In this document: positions 48,406 through 59,412 of the stretch, in pieces
Layout: each line of letters begins with the position of its first letter
Position numbering within the stretch: position 1 is the stretch's first letter
The notes under the pieces: model-generated
What the model was told of the DNA's origin: nothing
Database searches by the model: none
What the model saw: only the letters and a program-made list of their open reading frames with translations
Made by a program: the position numbers and the translations under genes
Assembly (NCBI GenBank): GCA_902729315.2
Contig: LR746269.1
Span: 1,126,501-1,190,500 of the forward strand
Origin: Spirodela intermedia
Lineage: Eukaryota; Streptophyta; Magnoliopsida; Alismatales; Araceae
DNA: 64,000 bases
Reading direction: 5' to 3'

Positions 48406-50372
48406 CCCCGGCGATCCAACTATGCCTCCTCCTCAACCTCCTCCGACCTGAACAATGAATCCCCCTCTGCTTCCTCCTCCCCTCCCTCCTTCGTAGTCTC
48501 CGTAGAACCAGGAAGAAGACCGCCCGGGGACCAGCTCCCCTCCCTCTCTATCTCTCTCTCTTCTGCAGCAGAGGGCTTGCCCTCATTGACCAGGAAAGTC
48601 CACCCCCAACCCGATCTGGACCGCGAAGCCAATTGAGGGAAGGAATTGCCAGGTCAGATTCGATGGCGGGGCCCAACCTAACCTCATGCGCGACAGCTCC
48701 GCTATTCCACTACCGATCTTCCTGAATCATCATCATCAGGGGGGGGGAGGGCAGATAAAGACTGGGCCCACTGGATCCGAAATGACGGCCCAAAATCCAA
48801 CCCAGAAAACGCGCTCTAATATTATTATAGGAACCAGAAAGTAGTTTTATAAATAGTAAAAATAAATAAATATGAACCAGAAAATGGTTTTCCAGAGTAA
48901 ACCGGTAAAACGGGTCTGACAGATCCACATTGGGGAGTACTTTTTAATAAAAATAATACCGGCAAGACATCTGACCTTGATTTTAACATAGATTTAGTTA
49001 GTCATCCATCCCCGTAGACTAACTTTTAGAGATAAGTCCCAAATTTTTTGCGCCTGTTGATTTGGGACCCTGGAGATTCCAACAAATCGGGAATTAGTCC
49101 CTCGGGTTGACATTCCCCGATATGTACGAGTTAAATATAGGTAATAATAACTTTTTTAAAAATACTTATTTACCCTTGACCAACCCTCAATTCCCGTTAG
49201 ACTTTCAAGGTTCCCATGTGTTCTCTCTCTCCCTCTACCTCTCCGTCCGTCTGCATGTGGGTCTACCTGTTCCATTCGTCGATGCGCGTTGACCAAACCT
49301 CTATTCCCGTCAGACTTTCTAGGCTCCCACGTTCTTTCTCTCTCTCTCCATCCGTCTGCGTGTGCATCTCCCTGGTCCATTCGTTGAGGTGCGTTGACTT
49401 TCTAATTAGGTCCGGGAGGTGCACGAACCTTCTACTTTCATTAAACTAAGGGAATGACACATGTACTGACCAATTAATAAGAAAAATTGAGTGTCGTCAT
49501 ATGTCGCAAAAGGACCAATAATAATGCAGAAAAAAAAAATAATGGAGTATTCAACATCTAAACTAAGTAATTTATTTTCAATAAATAACGATATTATTTA
49601 AATAATTAGTAGCACCCCGTTTTAAGTGATATTTTAATTAAATTACGAATATTTATTATAACACAATCTATTGGGAGGGCAGACGTTATTTAAAATAGAA
49701 ATTTAATGAAAAATTTCACGATGCTTACATATTATATATAATTTTTTTGAAACTTTTTTATAAATAAAAATATTTCCCAGACAGGCAATTTTCATCTTCA
49801 TCGATCAAATTTTGTCATGATTTTTCGGATTTATTAACATATATTTCGGAATTTAATAATTTAATTTAACGAATATATATTTATCGATTGTTTTCTTATG
49901 AATATATGTTAATTACGTCTGTATCCTTTTCCCATTTAATGGGGGTACCAGTGTCTTTTAAAAAGAAGAACGCCTGACGGGTCCGAGTATTCCCGGAGAT
50001 ATTCTACCAGCTCAACCCCCAGGGACCCAATTCCAAATTTCGGGCAGGTTTCCTGGGATCTATCGCTAAAAATGAAACTTTTTGGAGCATTCCTACTAAA
50101 GATGGAATTTGTTGGGGGTATTTTACTAATCCTCATACTTGCGGCTAAAAAAGTCGAGTCGGAGATTCGCACCCAAATTTTTTTTGTCCTAAGTGGGCCC
50201 CGCGGTAATATTTATATTTATATATATAATAGTTATTTACAGGTGTACGGCCTTTTATGGATGTGATATATGGGAGTCAACGAGCCGGGCCCACATGAAA
50301 CATGATTTTCGCTGTTGAGATCACGCCAAATAAAATGGGAATGACGGGTCTAATCTACTCACAATGTGGGCC

Positions 50373-50415
<43 letters not shown>

Positions 50416-50893
50416 AATCTATGTCCTTTCTCATACATGGTTGACCAAGGACTTTTTACCCACTATAAATGGAATTTATACATCGCTCGCATTGACCACG
50501 AATTTACGGAATGGCTGACCCCAAAGTCACAAAGCCCCTGACTTTTTATCAAGTCAGCATGGTTTAGAGAGAGAGAAAGTTAGCTACGGTCACCAACGGT
50601 GATAAGAGGTCATCTGGGGAGGCCAAGTTTTATGGGCCATTTTAAATGGCCATCACAGGCAGGAAAAGGCCCAGTGGGCTGATTAGACGTGTAGGCCCAC
50701 TATGCTGATTAGACGTATTGGCCCAGTAGGCTGATTAGACGTATTGGCCCAGTAGGCTGATTAGACGTATAGGCCCAGTGGATCTATCGGATAAATGGGC
50801 CCGCTTGAGAACTCGTGGGGAACGGTCTCTCAGGCTTCGTCTTCTTCAGCAGCAGCAGCAGCAGCAGCAGCAGCTTCAGATAGGTGAAGGAAG
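48406..50893. promoter_or_regulatory. divergent region PERK / EngB
   Basis: PERK leader (48406-48620) with G+C-rich sequence; 48930-50300 is A+T rich without a supported gene. Two diverged CT-rich copies around 49200-49290 and 49290-49400 share a GTTGACCAA..CCTC..TTCCCGT pattern. A (CT)n run sits at 50376-50414. The EngB-proximal end has the 26-bp array listed separately. Confidence 0.5.
50668..50778. repeat. 26-bp tandem array with a GGCCCA element in each unit
   Basis: GGCCCA occurs at 50668, 50694, 50720, 50746 and 50772, exactly 26 bp apart, linked by GCTGATTAGACGTAT. GGCCCA is the Site II/TCP-type element (TGGGCC on the other strand) found in promoters of housekeeping and organelle-biogenesis genes. 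The array ends about 115 bp before the EngB ATG. Confidence 0.9.
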
Positions 50894-53506
50894 ATGATCC
50901 TCTCACAGCGCCTCCCACATCGAATCCTCCCCTCTTCTTCCTCTTCCTCGGCGTTTTTAGGGTTCTCCAACACGATCTCCTCGATTTGCGGCCGCCGCCT
51001 CACCGTTCGTGGAGGACGACCGCTGGTTCTCCCGCTCGTCACCACAAGCGCATCTACAGTCGCGGTGGAACCTGAAGTAGACGTCTCGTTTTCCGAACAG
51101 AATGCGGTGTCCGATGACGAGGAGCTCAGATTTGCCGCACAGACCCCGGAATTTGAACAGGCGCCGATACGGCTCCCGCTTCAGAAGCTGTTCGTGCCTC
51201 CGGAGGTGGACCTGATTGGTGGAGTCGGCAGCGCGAGGGTTCTCAAGGGTTCCAACATCGTGCTGGGACCGTACGCGAAGGGGGAGCTTGTATCCGCGGC
51301 AGAGTTCGTGAAGAGCAGCACCAAGACGGAGGACTGCCCCTCGGATGGTCTGCCGGAGTTCGCACTCGTTGGACGGTCCAACGTGGGGAAGTCGTCGCTG
51401 CTCAATTCGATCGTCAGGCGCAAGCGTCTAGCTCTTACCTCCAAGAAACCTGGTCAGTTCGTCCCCCCGTCCTTCTCATTCTTCTCTCAACACATCGACG
51501 ATGCTTTATTCCCATTTTTGGTTTTTCTTCGGCTGGGTTGGCTTTCTCACCATCTTAATTTCTTCTTCAATTATCCCTGATCAGTGAAATTAAATTAAAT
51601 TACATATATATAAAATTAGATAGTCGCAGGCTAGGCATTGGAATTGGTATCGTGTTCTTTTTTTTTCCCCATGTCTGTAAGATTATCAGTAAATGCATTA
51701 TCGATTGTTATTTTAGGGTTCTTGATGTCATCTGAAACCATTTCCGCATAATCTGAAGCTTCAGTCCGAGAGGAAATCTGGTTCTATAGAAACTATCTAC
51801 TTCTCATCCTACTTCACACTGTACCTCTGATCTCTGATAATCTCCGTTGGGTATTCCCTCTGTTTGGCCTCATTCAGTCCCAAATCCCTCGGTTCATTTA
51901 TCTGAGCTGACCTAATTTTCCTTTCTTGTCTTCTCAAAATTCCCGAATCCCCATGTATATCCGATGATTTCTCAGTCCCAAGTGATGCGATTTCATATCT
52001 AATCTAGTTGCTCTGCCATTTTTCTGAGCCATCGATGCCTTCACCTTGCGGAGTTTGGTCTCATCTCATCCAAAAGACTACTTAATCAGCACTGATGTTC
52101 TTGAAATGTGTGCAAGTTGAGCTCCTCAACGCAATCATGTTCTTGAATGTGCGCAGACTTCCTTCATATGTTCTATCACTTTCTATAATCTGATAAATCG
52201 GATTTTCAGGGACCCAAAATTATTTTGGATGAATCTCAATCCATCCTGCCCAGTTCGTCTCTGATTTCTATAACATCTCAAATGGAATCCCCCCATTTCT
52301 TTCGGCTCCATTTGAATGCGTTTCAAGAGGACCATTTTCCATCACTAGAAAATCATTATCGGAAATCTCTGCTGGGCAGTATCTCGCATGAAATGGTCTT
52401 CTCCCACGCCGAATCCGATGTTTAAGCTCATCACGTGGAGGAGTTGTCAAGCTTTAGGTTTGACTTTTCTAGCAGTTTCCGTCAAAAGGAAAACCCACGC
52501 CGTTGACCACGCAGATTCAGGAGGAAAGTATCAATAGAAATTCATGCCATATATGAGCCATGCCGATTGCTATATGCTGTTCTTCCTCTCCATCTCGTCA
52601 ATCCATGCTCACTGTTCCTCGTTAACTTGCTCATGCTGCTCCCCTTGCAGGGAAAACACAATGCATCAACCATTTCCGGATAAACGACAGCTGGTATCTC
52701 GTGGATTTGCCGGGATATGGGTACACCCCCAACACCCATCCTTCTGTCATATGGTCAACTAACGGCTATAATGGGGCCCTTAATCATATCCATTTTCATT
52801 CTATCGTGCATTAGTACCTCATGGAGCTGGGTCTCTGGGCACACAGACTGCAACCAATATTAGCTAATTTTGGGTCAACCCGCGCAGGATCTAATGGTCT
52901 GGTGTGATTCCTCTCTGGGCCAGGTACGCCTCGGCACCGCAGCAGCTGCGGACCGACTGGGACAAGTTCACAAAGGACTACTTCCTGAAGCGGCAGACCC
53001 TGGTCTCGGTCTTCCTCCTCATCGACGCCAGCATCCCGCCGAAGAAGACGGACCTTCAGTACGCATGCTGGCTCGGGCAGAACCAGGTGATGAGTTGCTC
53101 AGTGTTCTTCTCCATATCCGTGTCGATTTCCAGCAAGATGGTTCTTTTTCTGGAAGTCTGTTGATGGGCCGATCTCCAAGAAAAGCCCGCAAAGTCTGGA
53201 AGAGGTCGCTGGGCTTGGGCCGTTTTCCGGGCTTTTCCGGGCTTTTCTGACTTTATTTGGGAAAATAAAAATCCCATCTTTGGGCAGGTTCCGATGACCA
53301 TACTGTTCACGAAGTGCGACAAGCGGAAGAAAGCGAAGAACGGCGGCAAGCGGCCGGAGGAGAACGCGGAGGATTTCCAGAACCTGATCGGGGAGTTCTT
53401 CCAGACGGCTCCGCCGTGGATCCTGACCAGCAGCGTCACCAACCAGGGGAGGGACGAGATCTTGCTGCACATGGGTCAACTCAGGAACTACTGGCTGAAG
53501 CGTTGA
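50894..53506 (+). CDS. EngB/YihA-type GTP-binding protein, organellar
   Basis: Four exons (50894-51452, 52651-52720, 52924-53086, 53288-53506) give 336 residues. A Ser/Arg-rich transit peptide ([19 protein letters not shown]...) and about 100 residues of acidic linker precede the GTPase domain. G1 is [10 protein letters not shown]3 is DLPGYG, G4 is TKCDKR and G5 lies in TSSVTNQG. The region [15 protein letters not shown] and [12 protein letters not shown] fit the EngB group of TRAFAC GTPases, which assist assembly of the large ribosomal subunit. The plant homologue (Arabidopsis At2g22870, EMB2001, from memory) is essential for embryos. Intron 1 interrupts between G1 and G2. A (CAG)n run lies just upstream of the ATG. 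Confidence 0.94.
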
Positions 53507-54811
53507 TCCTCTCCCGCTCCCCCTCCCGCCCTTGACTTCGACTGGGAGCCCAACTAGGCCCAGATGAGTCGACGGAGATGTGAGCTGGGTACTTCATGAT
53601 ACGCCTTTGACTTCATGAAGTATACATCTTAGCTGCATGACAGGGTGTAAAACATTTTTTTTTAGTTATTTCATCCGAAAATTCGTCTAAATCGGCTTCA
53701 GCTCCCTGTCGCCCAACACAGGGCAAAAGCAATTTTAATCTATATAAATAAATATCTAGAGAGAGAGAGGATCAATGGAGGAGAATTGCGGCGGGGGGGT
53801 GGTGGATATCAAGCTGCCTCTTAAACGAAGCGTAGGGAGGAGGATTTGATGGCGTCAGTTGCGGGCGCCGCCGCCGACCATCCTTTGTCCTGGCTAGGCG
53901 TCGACTTCTTTTAATATCTGCAATGAGTGATGCCTCCAGCCGGCGGCTGATCTGGTAGTGGGCGGGAGGAAAAAAGAGGTCGTGTCGGGAAAAGCTCGTG
54001 ACACGTGTCTTATGAGGTGGCAGTCCCCGCATTTTTGACACACCACTTGCGGAGGGGGGGGCAGGGAGAGAGGATTTACATGTGATTTTTAATGTATATT
54101 TTTTCATTTGTTTAAAGAAGTTGATAAGTTTAAATTTTAATTTATTTACCATTTATTTAATTTCGAAATCTATAAATAGAGGAAAAAATTAAAAAAATGA
54201 GAGCCTCTCATACGCCTTCACTTCGAAGAGGGATCGTCATCCTCTCTTGACATAAGTTTTTATATAAAAAAATATTATTTATTGCTTGAAAAAGATTTAT
54301 TTTAAGTAACATTACGTAGATCGTGTAATTATTTCAGACTATTATAAGTAAAAATTTATTTCTTGAGATAAAAATCGTTGAGGCTATTTTCCGAATTAAT
54401 TAAGATTATACATGATATATTGTATTATTTTGTCTCATTAAAATAAATAAAAAATAGGCACATACGATTTGGAAGTACACCGCAATGACCTGAAAATGGA
54501 AACGGAATTATGCGTATTAATAGGTTTTCTATTTTTTAATCCCCAGTTTGGGTCTTCAAAGTGATTTAATTGGCCTGTCTTGAATCTTGGTTACGGCGGG
54601 GCTCCCAGGGTATTGGATGAGCACGAACCAGGGCCATAAATGTCCCGCCTCACGTTTGTACTCGGAAATATCTCGGAATAGAGACATTATTCGCCTTTTA
54701 TTATATATAATATATATATTATGAAGCTATTTATGGTTTTAATTTTTAATGAGATACCGTCCTCAGGACGGACCTCTGAGGATCCGTCTAGTCCTTTCCG
54801 AGATGAACTCA

Positions 54812-54854
<43 letters not shown>

Positions 54855-55154
54855 GTGAGAGAGTCTCTGATGTGAACGGTGCTCGGCTCTACTCGGTACA
54901 TGAGCACGGTGTCGGGGCCATGGAGTAGGGGAAACGTCCACGGAGACGGGGATAAGTCCGCGCCACCAAACAACCACGCCGACGACGATCAATGGCGAGG
55001 GAGAGGTGGCGGTTCGGAGTTCCCCGTATTAACTCCATCGACGTTCTCTATGAGGCGGTGTTCTTCTCTCTCTCTTTCTCTCTACCGCGTCCTCCTATAA
55101 GAGCCGCCTGCTCAACTCCCACCCTTCCTCGTCCTCGCGCTGTTCCTCGTCGCC
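53507..55154. other. intergenic, EngB 3' side to BURP promoter
   Basis: Mostly A+T rich with a (GA)n run at 54814-54852 and C+T-rich leader just before the BURP ATG. No gene supported. Confidence 0.6.
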
Positions 55155-56362
55155 ATGGAGCGCTCCCTCTCCGCTCTCGTGATCTTCGCGGTTAGTAGTA
55201 ATAGAAGAAGAAGAAGCCCGTGTGATTTCCATGTTAAGAAAACGTCCCCTGACGACTCTCTCATTCCCATGCAGCTGCTGGCAGCAGTCGCTCGTGCCGC
55301 CGCACCCCCTCGAGAATACTGGAACGCCGTCCTCCCCCACACTTCCATGCCCGCCGCCCTCCGGGAACTCCTCCGCCAAGGTTTCCCTCTCTCTTTCTCT
55401 CTCTCTCTCTTTCCTCTTCGTAAGAATAGTTTCAGAAATGTAGAGAGCCTCTGATTCCTACAGACCTTCGAGACGAGAAGACGGGGGCCGAAGTGAGCGT
55501 CGGGAGGGGCGGGGTCAACGTCGGCGTCGGCAGAGGGAAACCCGGTGGCGCCGCCGCTGACACCGGCCGCGCAAAGACCTACGTCGGCTACCACGGAAAA
55601 CCAGTCGTCGTCTACGTCCCCGGCTACTGCCACCCATACTGGCACCCCTACTGCCCCTTTGACTACCGCTACGCCGCCGCCGACACCCAGCTCCAGGAAA
55701 ACGGCGACGTGGCCCTCTTCTTCCTCGAGAAGAACCTCCATCGCGGAGCAAAGATGAAGCTCCACTTCATGAAGGTCACTCCTACAACGGCCTTCGTTCC
55801 CCGCGAGGCAGCGGACTCGATCCCCTTCTCTTCCGACAAGCTTCCGGAGATCTTGGAACGGTTCTCCGTGAAACCCGGGTCTGTCGAAGCCTCGGCCATG
55901 AACCAGACGCTGAAAGCCTGCGAGGACCCTGCGGCGGCGGGAGAGAGGAGGTACTGCGCCACGTCACTGGAGTCCATGGTGGACTTCGCCACCGCCAGCC
56001 TGGGCACCCGGGATGTACAGGTGGCGTCCACGGAGGCCGGTGCGGGTGCCACGGCGGAGCAGGTGTACACCGTGGCTGCTGACGCGGAGAGGTTGGCGGC
56101 GGGGAAGAAGGTGGCCTGCCACGCGCGGCCGTACGCCTACGCCGTCTTCTACTGCCACGTCGCCCGCTCCAGCAGGGCCTACGTGGTGCCGCTCGTCGGG
56201 GAGAACGGGGCAAAGGTGGGGGGCGTCGCCATCTGCCACGCGGATACCTCTGGCTGGAACCCACGCCACGTGGCATTCAAGCTGCTGAAGGTGAAGCCTG
56301 GGACGGTGTCGATATGCCACTTCCTGCCGCAGGATCACGTCGTCTGGGCGCCACGTGGCTGA
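55155..56362 (+). CDS. BURP-domain protein, RD22-like
   Basis: Three exons (55155-55190, 55275-55380, 55464-56362) give 346 residues. A signal peptide (MERSLSALVIFALLAAVARA) sends it to the secretory path. An N-terminal motif EYWNAVLPHTSMPAALRELL follows, then a short Val-Gly repeat (VSVGRGGVNVGVGRGKPGG) like the TxV repeats of RD22, and a Tyr/His/Pro-rich spacer. The BURP domain (about 125-346) has FFLEKNLHRGAKM, YCATSLESMVDF and the four conserved CH pairs spaced 10, 25 and 25 residues: VACHARPYAY, FYCHVARSS, AICHADTSG and SICHFLPQ. BURP proteins act in cell wall or seed and in drought/ABA responses; the exact role here is unknown. Confidence 0.95.
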
Positions 56363-56540
56363 TAGATGAGGCTTGGCCCGGGCCACTAAGATATTAGATA
56401 ATGGGATATGAGTTGTTATAGCTGCTGCCACCTGTCTGCTGCGATGTGTCTCTTGATAACTGTCGAGCTGTAATATTTCGAATAATTACCTGGAGAGTTC
56501 ACCACGAGTCTTATTTTGGATAATATTTTGAATATGCAGT

Positions 56541-56572
<32 letters not shown>

Positions 56573-57493
56573 GGAGGGAGAGAGAGCAGCATTCACTCCG
56601 TTGAAGCCTCAAGTCGGTAGTTTCTTCATAGAACCAGCTCTCTCTCTCTCCAGGCATATAATTAAGATTAAATGAGATTTTTTTAAAGCACAATAATACC
56701 CATAAAAAGTTGAAATGTAAATAAAATGTTGGATTTTTTCATATGTTGATACAAACAGGTAGTGAGAGTGCTTTAAAGTCAACTCAGATGGGAAGGACTA
56801 AACAACAAGAGTCAGATAGTTTTCGGGGACCTATGTGAAAAATAAAGGAGCTAATAATTAGTTTATGTACTTTACAAGGATTGATTAAAAATAAATGTCA
56901 ACTAAAAGGGTCAAATGTTACTCGACAAAAGGACATCTGGCGCCACTCAATTGACAGGACCTCTTTCTCTCTCTACAACGATCAGATGAACGGCGATAAA
57001 CAGCGTCTCCGAGAGGCGTGCAAATGTCATTCCCAGCATGTCAAGGGTTAATAAAAATATAAATTATTAGATTCTTTCGAGGCCTTAATGCCACGTGCGT
57101 CGCGGGCCCGCCGGCGCCGGCGTCTGGGTGATCACATCTGTCTCGACCTCGGGAATAGGGATATGTTTGAATATTCTTAACGTAATGGACTGTGGCGACG
57201 GCTGGATTAGAGAGGACATTAAGAGCGAGGGTGACGTGACGGCTTTGACATTTTTTCCAAAGTCAAAGCTTTTCAAAGGGGGACCGCACTCAGAACAATA
57301 ATTCATCCAATACGAAACAGCTTTTGTCGCAGATCCAATTCCCCAAGTTGGGCACCCGGTTTGTCCAAATCCCCTCAGGTCAGCGCCGGCGGCCGCCCTC
57401 TCCCCAGCATAGCCCAAGCGCCCTTCTAGGGTTCTTCTCGCTCTTCCTCAGAGATCTCAGAGGGGACTCGCAGAGGTCAGCGGCGGCGGTCCC
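56363..57493. other. intergenic, BURP 3' side to WRKY promoter
   Basis: (GA)n at about 56540-56586 and (CT)n at 56640-56650. The G+C-rich part from 57090 likely holds the WRKY leader. No other gene seen. Confidence 0.6.
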
Positions 57494-58553
57494 ATGGGGG
57501 ACGACGGCGGCTGGGATCTGCAGGCGGTGGTCAAAGGGTGCTGCGGCTTGGCAGCGGCGGCGGCGGCGGCGGAAGATGGCTCCTCCTCATTTCCTCCTCC
57601 TCTTATCATCACAGAGGTGGGGAGGGAGGAGGAAGAAGACTGGTTCTTCTCCTTTCCGGATCTCTGCGCCGCCCCAGCAGATCTTCATGAGCTCGAGGAA
57701 CTGTGCAAGCCCTTCATCTCCAAAACTCCTCAGCAGCAGCAGAAACAGAATCAGAAGCAGTCTCTCTCCTCTCCGAAGGGGAGCTCTTCCTCCATCGCCG
57801 CCGCTCTCCAGTTATCCGACGGGCGGCGGGCGGCGGCGAAGCGCTCGCCGCCGCCGCGGGCATTCCTCCGCACTCCGGCTTCAAAGAGAAGGTCCCGCCG
57901 CCGTGTTTTTCCGGCACCCATTTAGGGAAGCTAGGATGAAGATCAGTTGACCTGGATCCCCACGGGGAACCGTTTCTGATTATGGAGTTCTTTTTGCAGG
58001 AAGAGTCAGCAGAAGAAGGTGGTGTGCCAGGTCCCCGCCGACAGTCTCTCTTCTGACCTGTGGGCTTGGCGGAAGTACGGGCAGAAACCCATCAAGGGCT
58101 CCCCCTTCCCAAGGTCAGCGCCCTTCCCCTTCCTCCCCGTTAGCTCATACAGATTAGGGTTTTGACTCTCTTCTTCTTCTTCCTGGAGAATAGGGGGTAT
58201 TACAAGTGCAGCAGCTCCAAGGGATGCCTGGCCAGAAAGCAGGTGGAGCGCAGCTCGGTGGACCCGGCCATATTCATCATCACCTACACGGCGGAGCACA
58301 ACCATCCGATTCCCACCCACCGCCAGAAGCCCCCTACTTCCTCCTCCGCCGGCGCCAATCCAGGGCGAGAAGTCAACACTGCCGCCAACTCCCTCGGCGG
58401 CGCCGCCCCACGGCAGTCGGTGAGCAAGGCCTCTTCCTCCGGCTCCCCGCCCATCCATAAGGAGGAGGAGAGCGAGGAGGAAGAGGATCCGCTGCACATC
58501 GGAGACGTGGTGATGATGAGCGAGGACGAGATGATATTCTTGGATACGGAGGA

Positions 58554-58584
<31 letters not shown>

Positions 58585-58674
58585 GCCTTCAGCGACGTCT
58601 TGTCCGACCACTTCGGCGCGTTCCCCACGCCGTGGTTAACCAACAGCGCCGCCGCCGTTGCCGGCGGCAGTTAA
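57494..58674 (+). CDS. WRKY transcription factor, group IIe (WRKY22/27/29-like)
   Basis: Three exons (57494-57891, 58000-58113, 58194-58674) give 330 residues. The N-terminal part is acidic with a PAD..ELEEL segment and a Gln/Ser run, then a basic stretch [19 protein letters not shown] that is a likely nuclear signal. The WRKY domain has [20 protein letters not shown] and the zinc-binding pair CSSSKGC (C-X5-C) with the terminal HNH (C2H2 type). Intron 2 falls in the R/GYYKC position, the usual WRKY-domain intron. Asp/Glu-rich and Gly-rich tracts lie in the tail. It binds W-boxes (TTGAC); this subgroup includes immune-response regulators. Confidence 0.96.
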
Positions 58675-59412
58675 CCTGGCGGATAGATAGCGAGATAGAG
58701 AGAGACTGTCTAGAGAGAGAAAGAGGGCGTCTGTGGGCTCACCAGTCTGTGAATAGGAGGCATCTTCCATTAGAAGACCTCCGAACTTCCCCCACGGCAA
58801 AAAATAAAGGAAATATAGAAGACGGAAAGCCTGGAATCAGCATCTCCCCCCTCCCTACTCTTCCTTCGTTAATGGAGGAGCTCTCTCTCTTTCCATGGAT
58901 TCCACGTGGGCTGTCCGGGTTGGAAGACAGGAAAGTCTTCCTTCCCACTACTGCCAGCACAATCGCGTGTCTCGATTGAGGCAAAACAGTGGTCCCTCCT
59001 ATCCTCGAGATCCGGACACGTCGATCAGATTTAGATGAAAGTCAACTCGGATCCTCCGCCACATGGCTTTAATGGGCCAGTCTGATCCCAATTGGGGAAT
59101 CCGTCCCGGTAGTCCATTCGTAAGTCACTCATATTCTCGCTATATATTAATAACGCTTTAAATTACAAAAAAAAGTCTATTTAAATTGATCATCCACGCG
59201 GCAACGCCTCCCTCCTCTCTCTGTCTTCTCTCCGGCTTGAATGGGCCATGACTGGGCTGGGCCCAATTGGGCCTACATGTACAGTGGGTACAGAAGTAAT
59301 TAATAAATTTATTAGAGTTTAATGGGAAATTTTTAACACTTTTCAAAAAAATTACGTGGCGGCTTGTGAGACGAGAGGATGAGCTCCGTGGAGTGCGCTT
59401 GCGAATCAGCAG
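58675..59412. promoter_or_regulatory. WRKY 3' flank and S33 hydrolase promoter
   Basis: Several TGGGCC/GGGCC elements cluster at about 59240-59275, 140-170 bp before the hydrolase ATG, consistent with a Site II housekeeping promoter. No other gene seen. Confidence 0.5.

Noticed and set aside
47579-48451. 290-codon Gly-rich plus-strand frame
   Set aside because: It is the exact antisense of the Pro-rich PERK exon; composition explains its openness, and the minus-strand gene has kinase exons in phase.
53099-53479. Open frames antisense to EngB exons 3-4
   Set aside because: The plus strand carries the EngB G4 and G5 motifs in phase; the antisense frames have no recognisable content.
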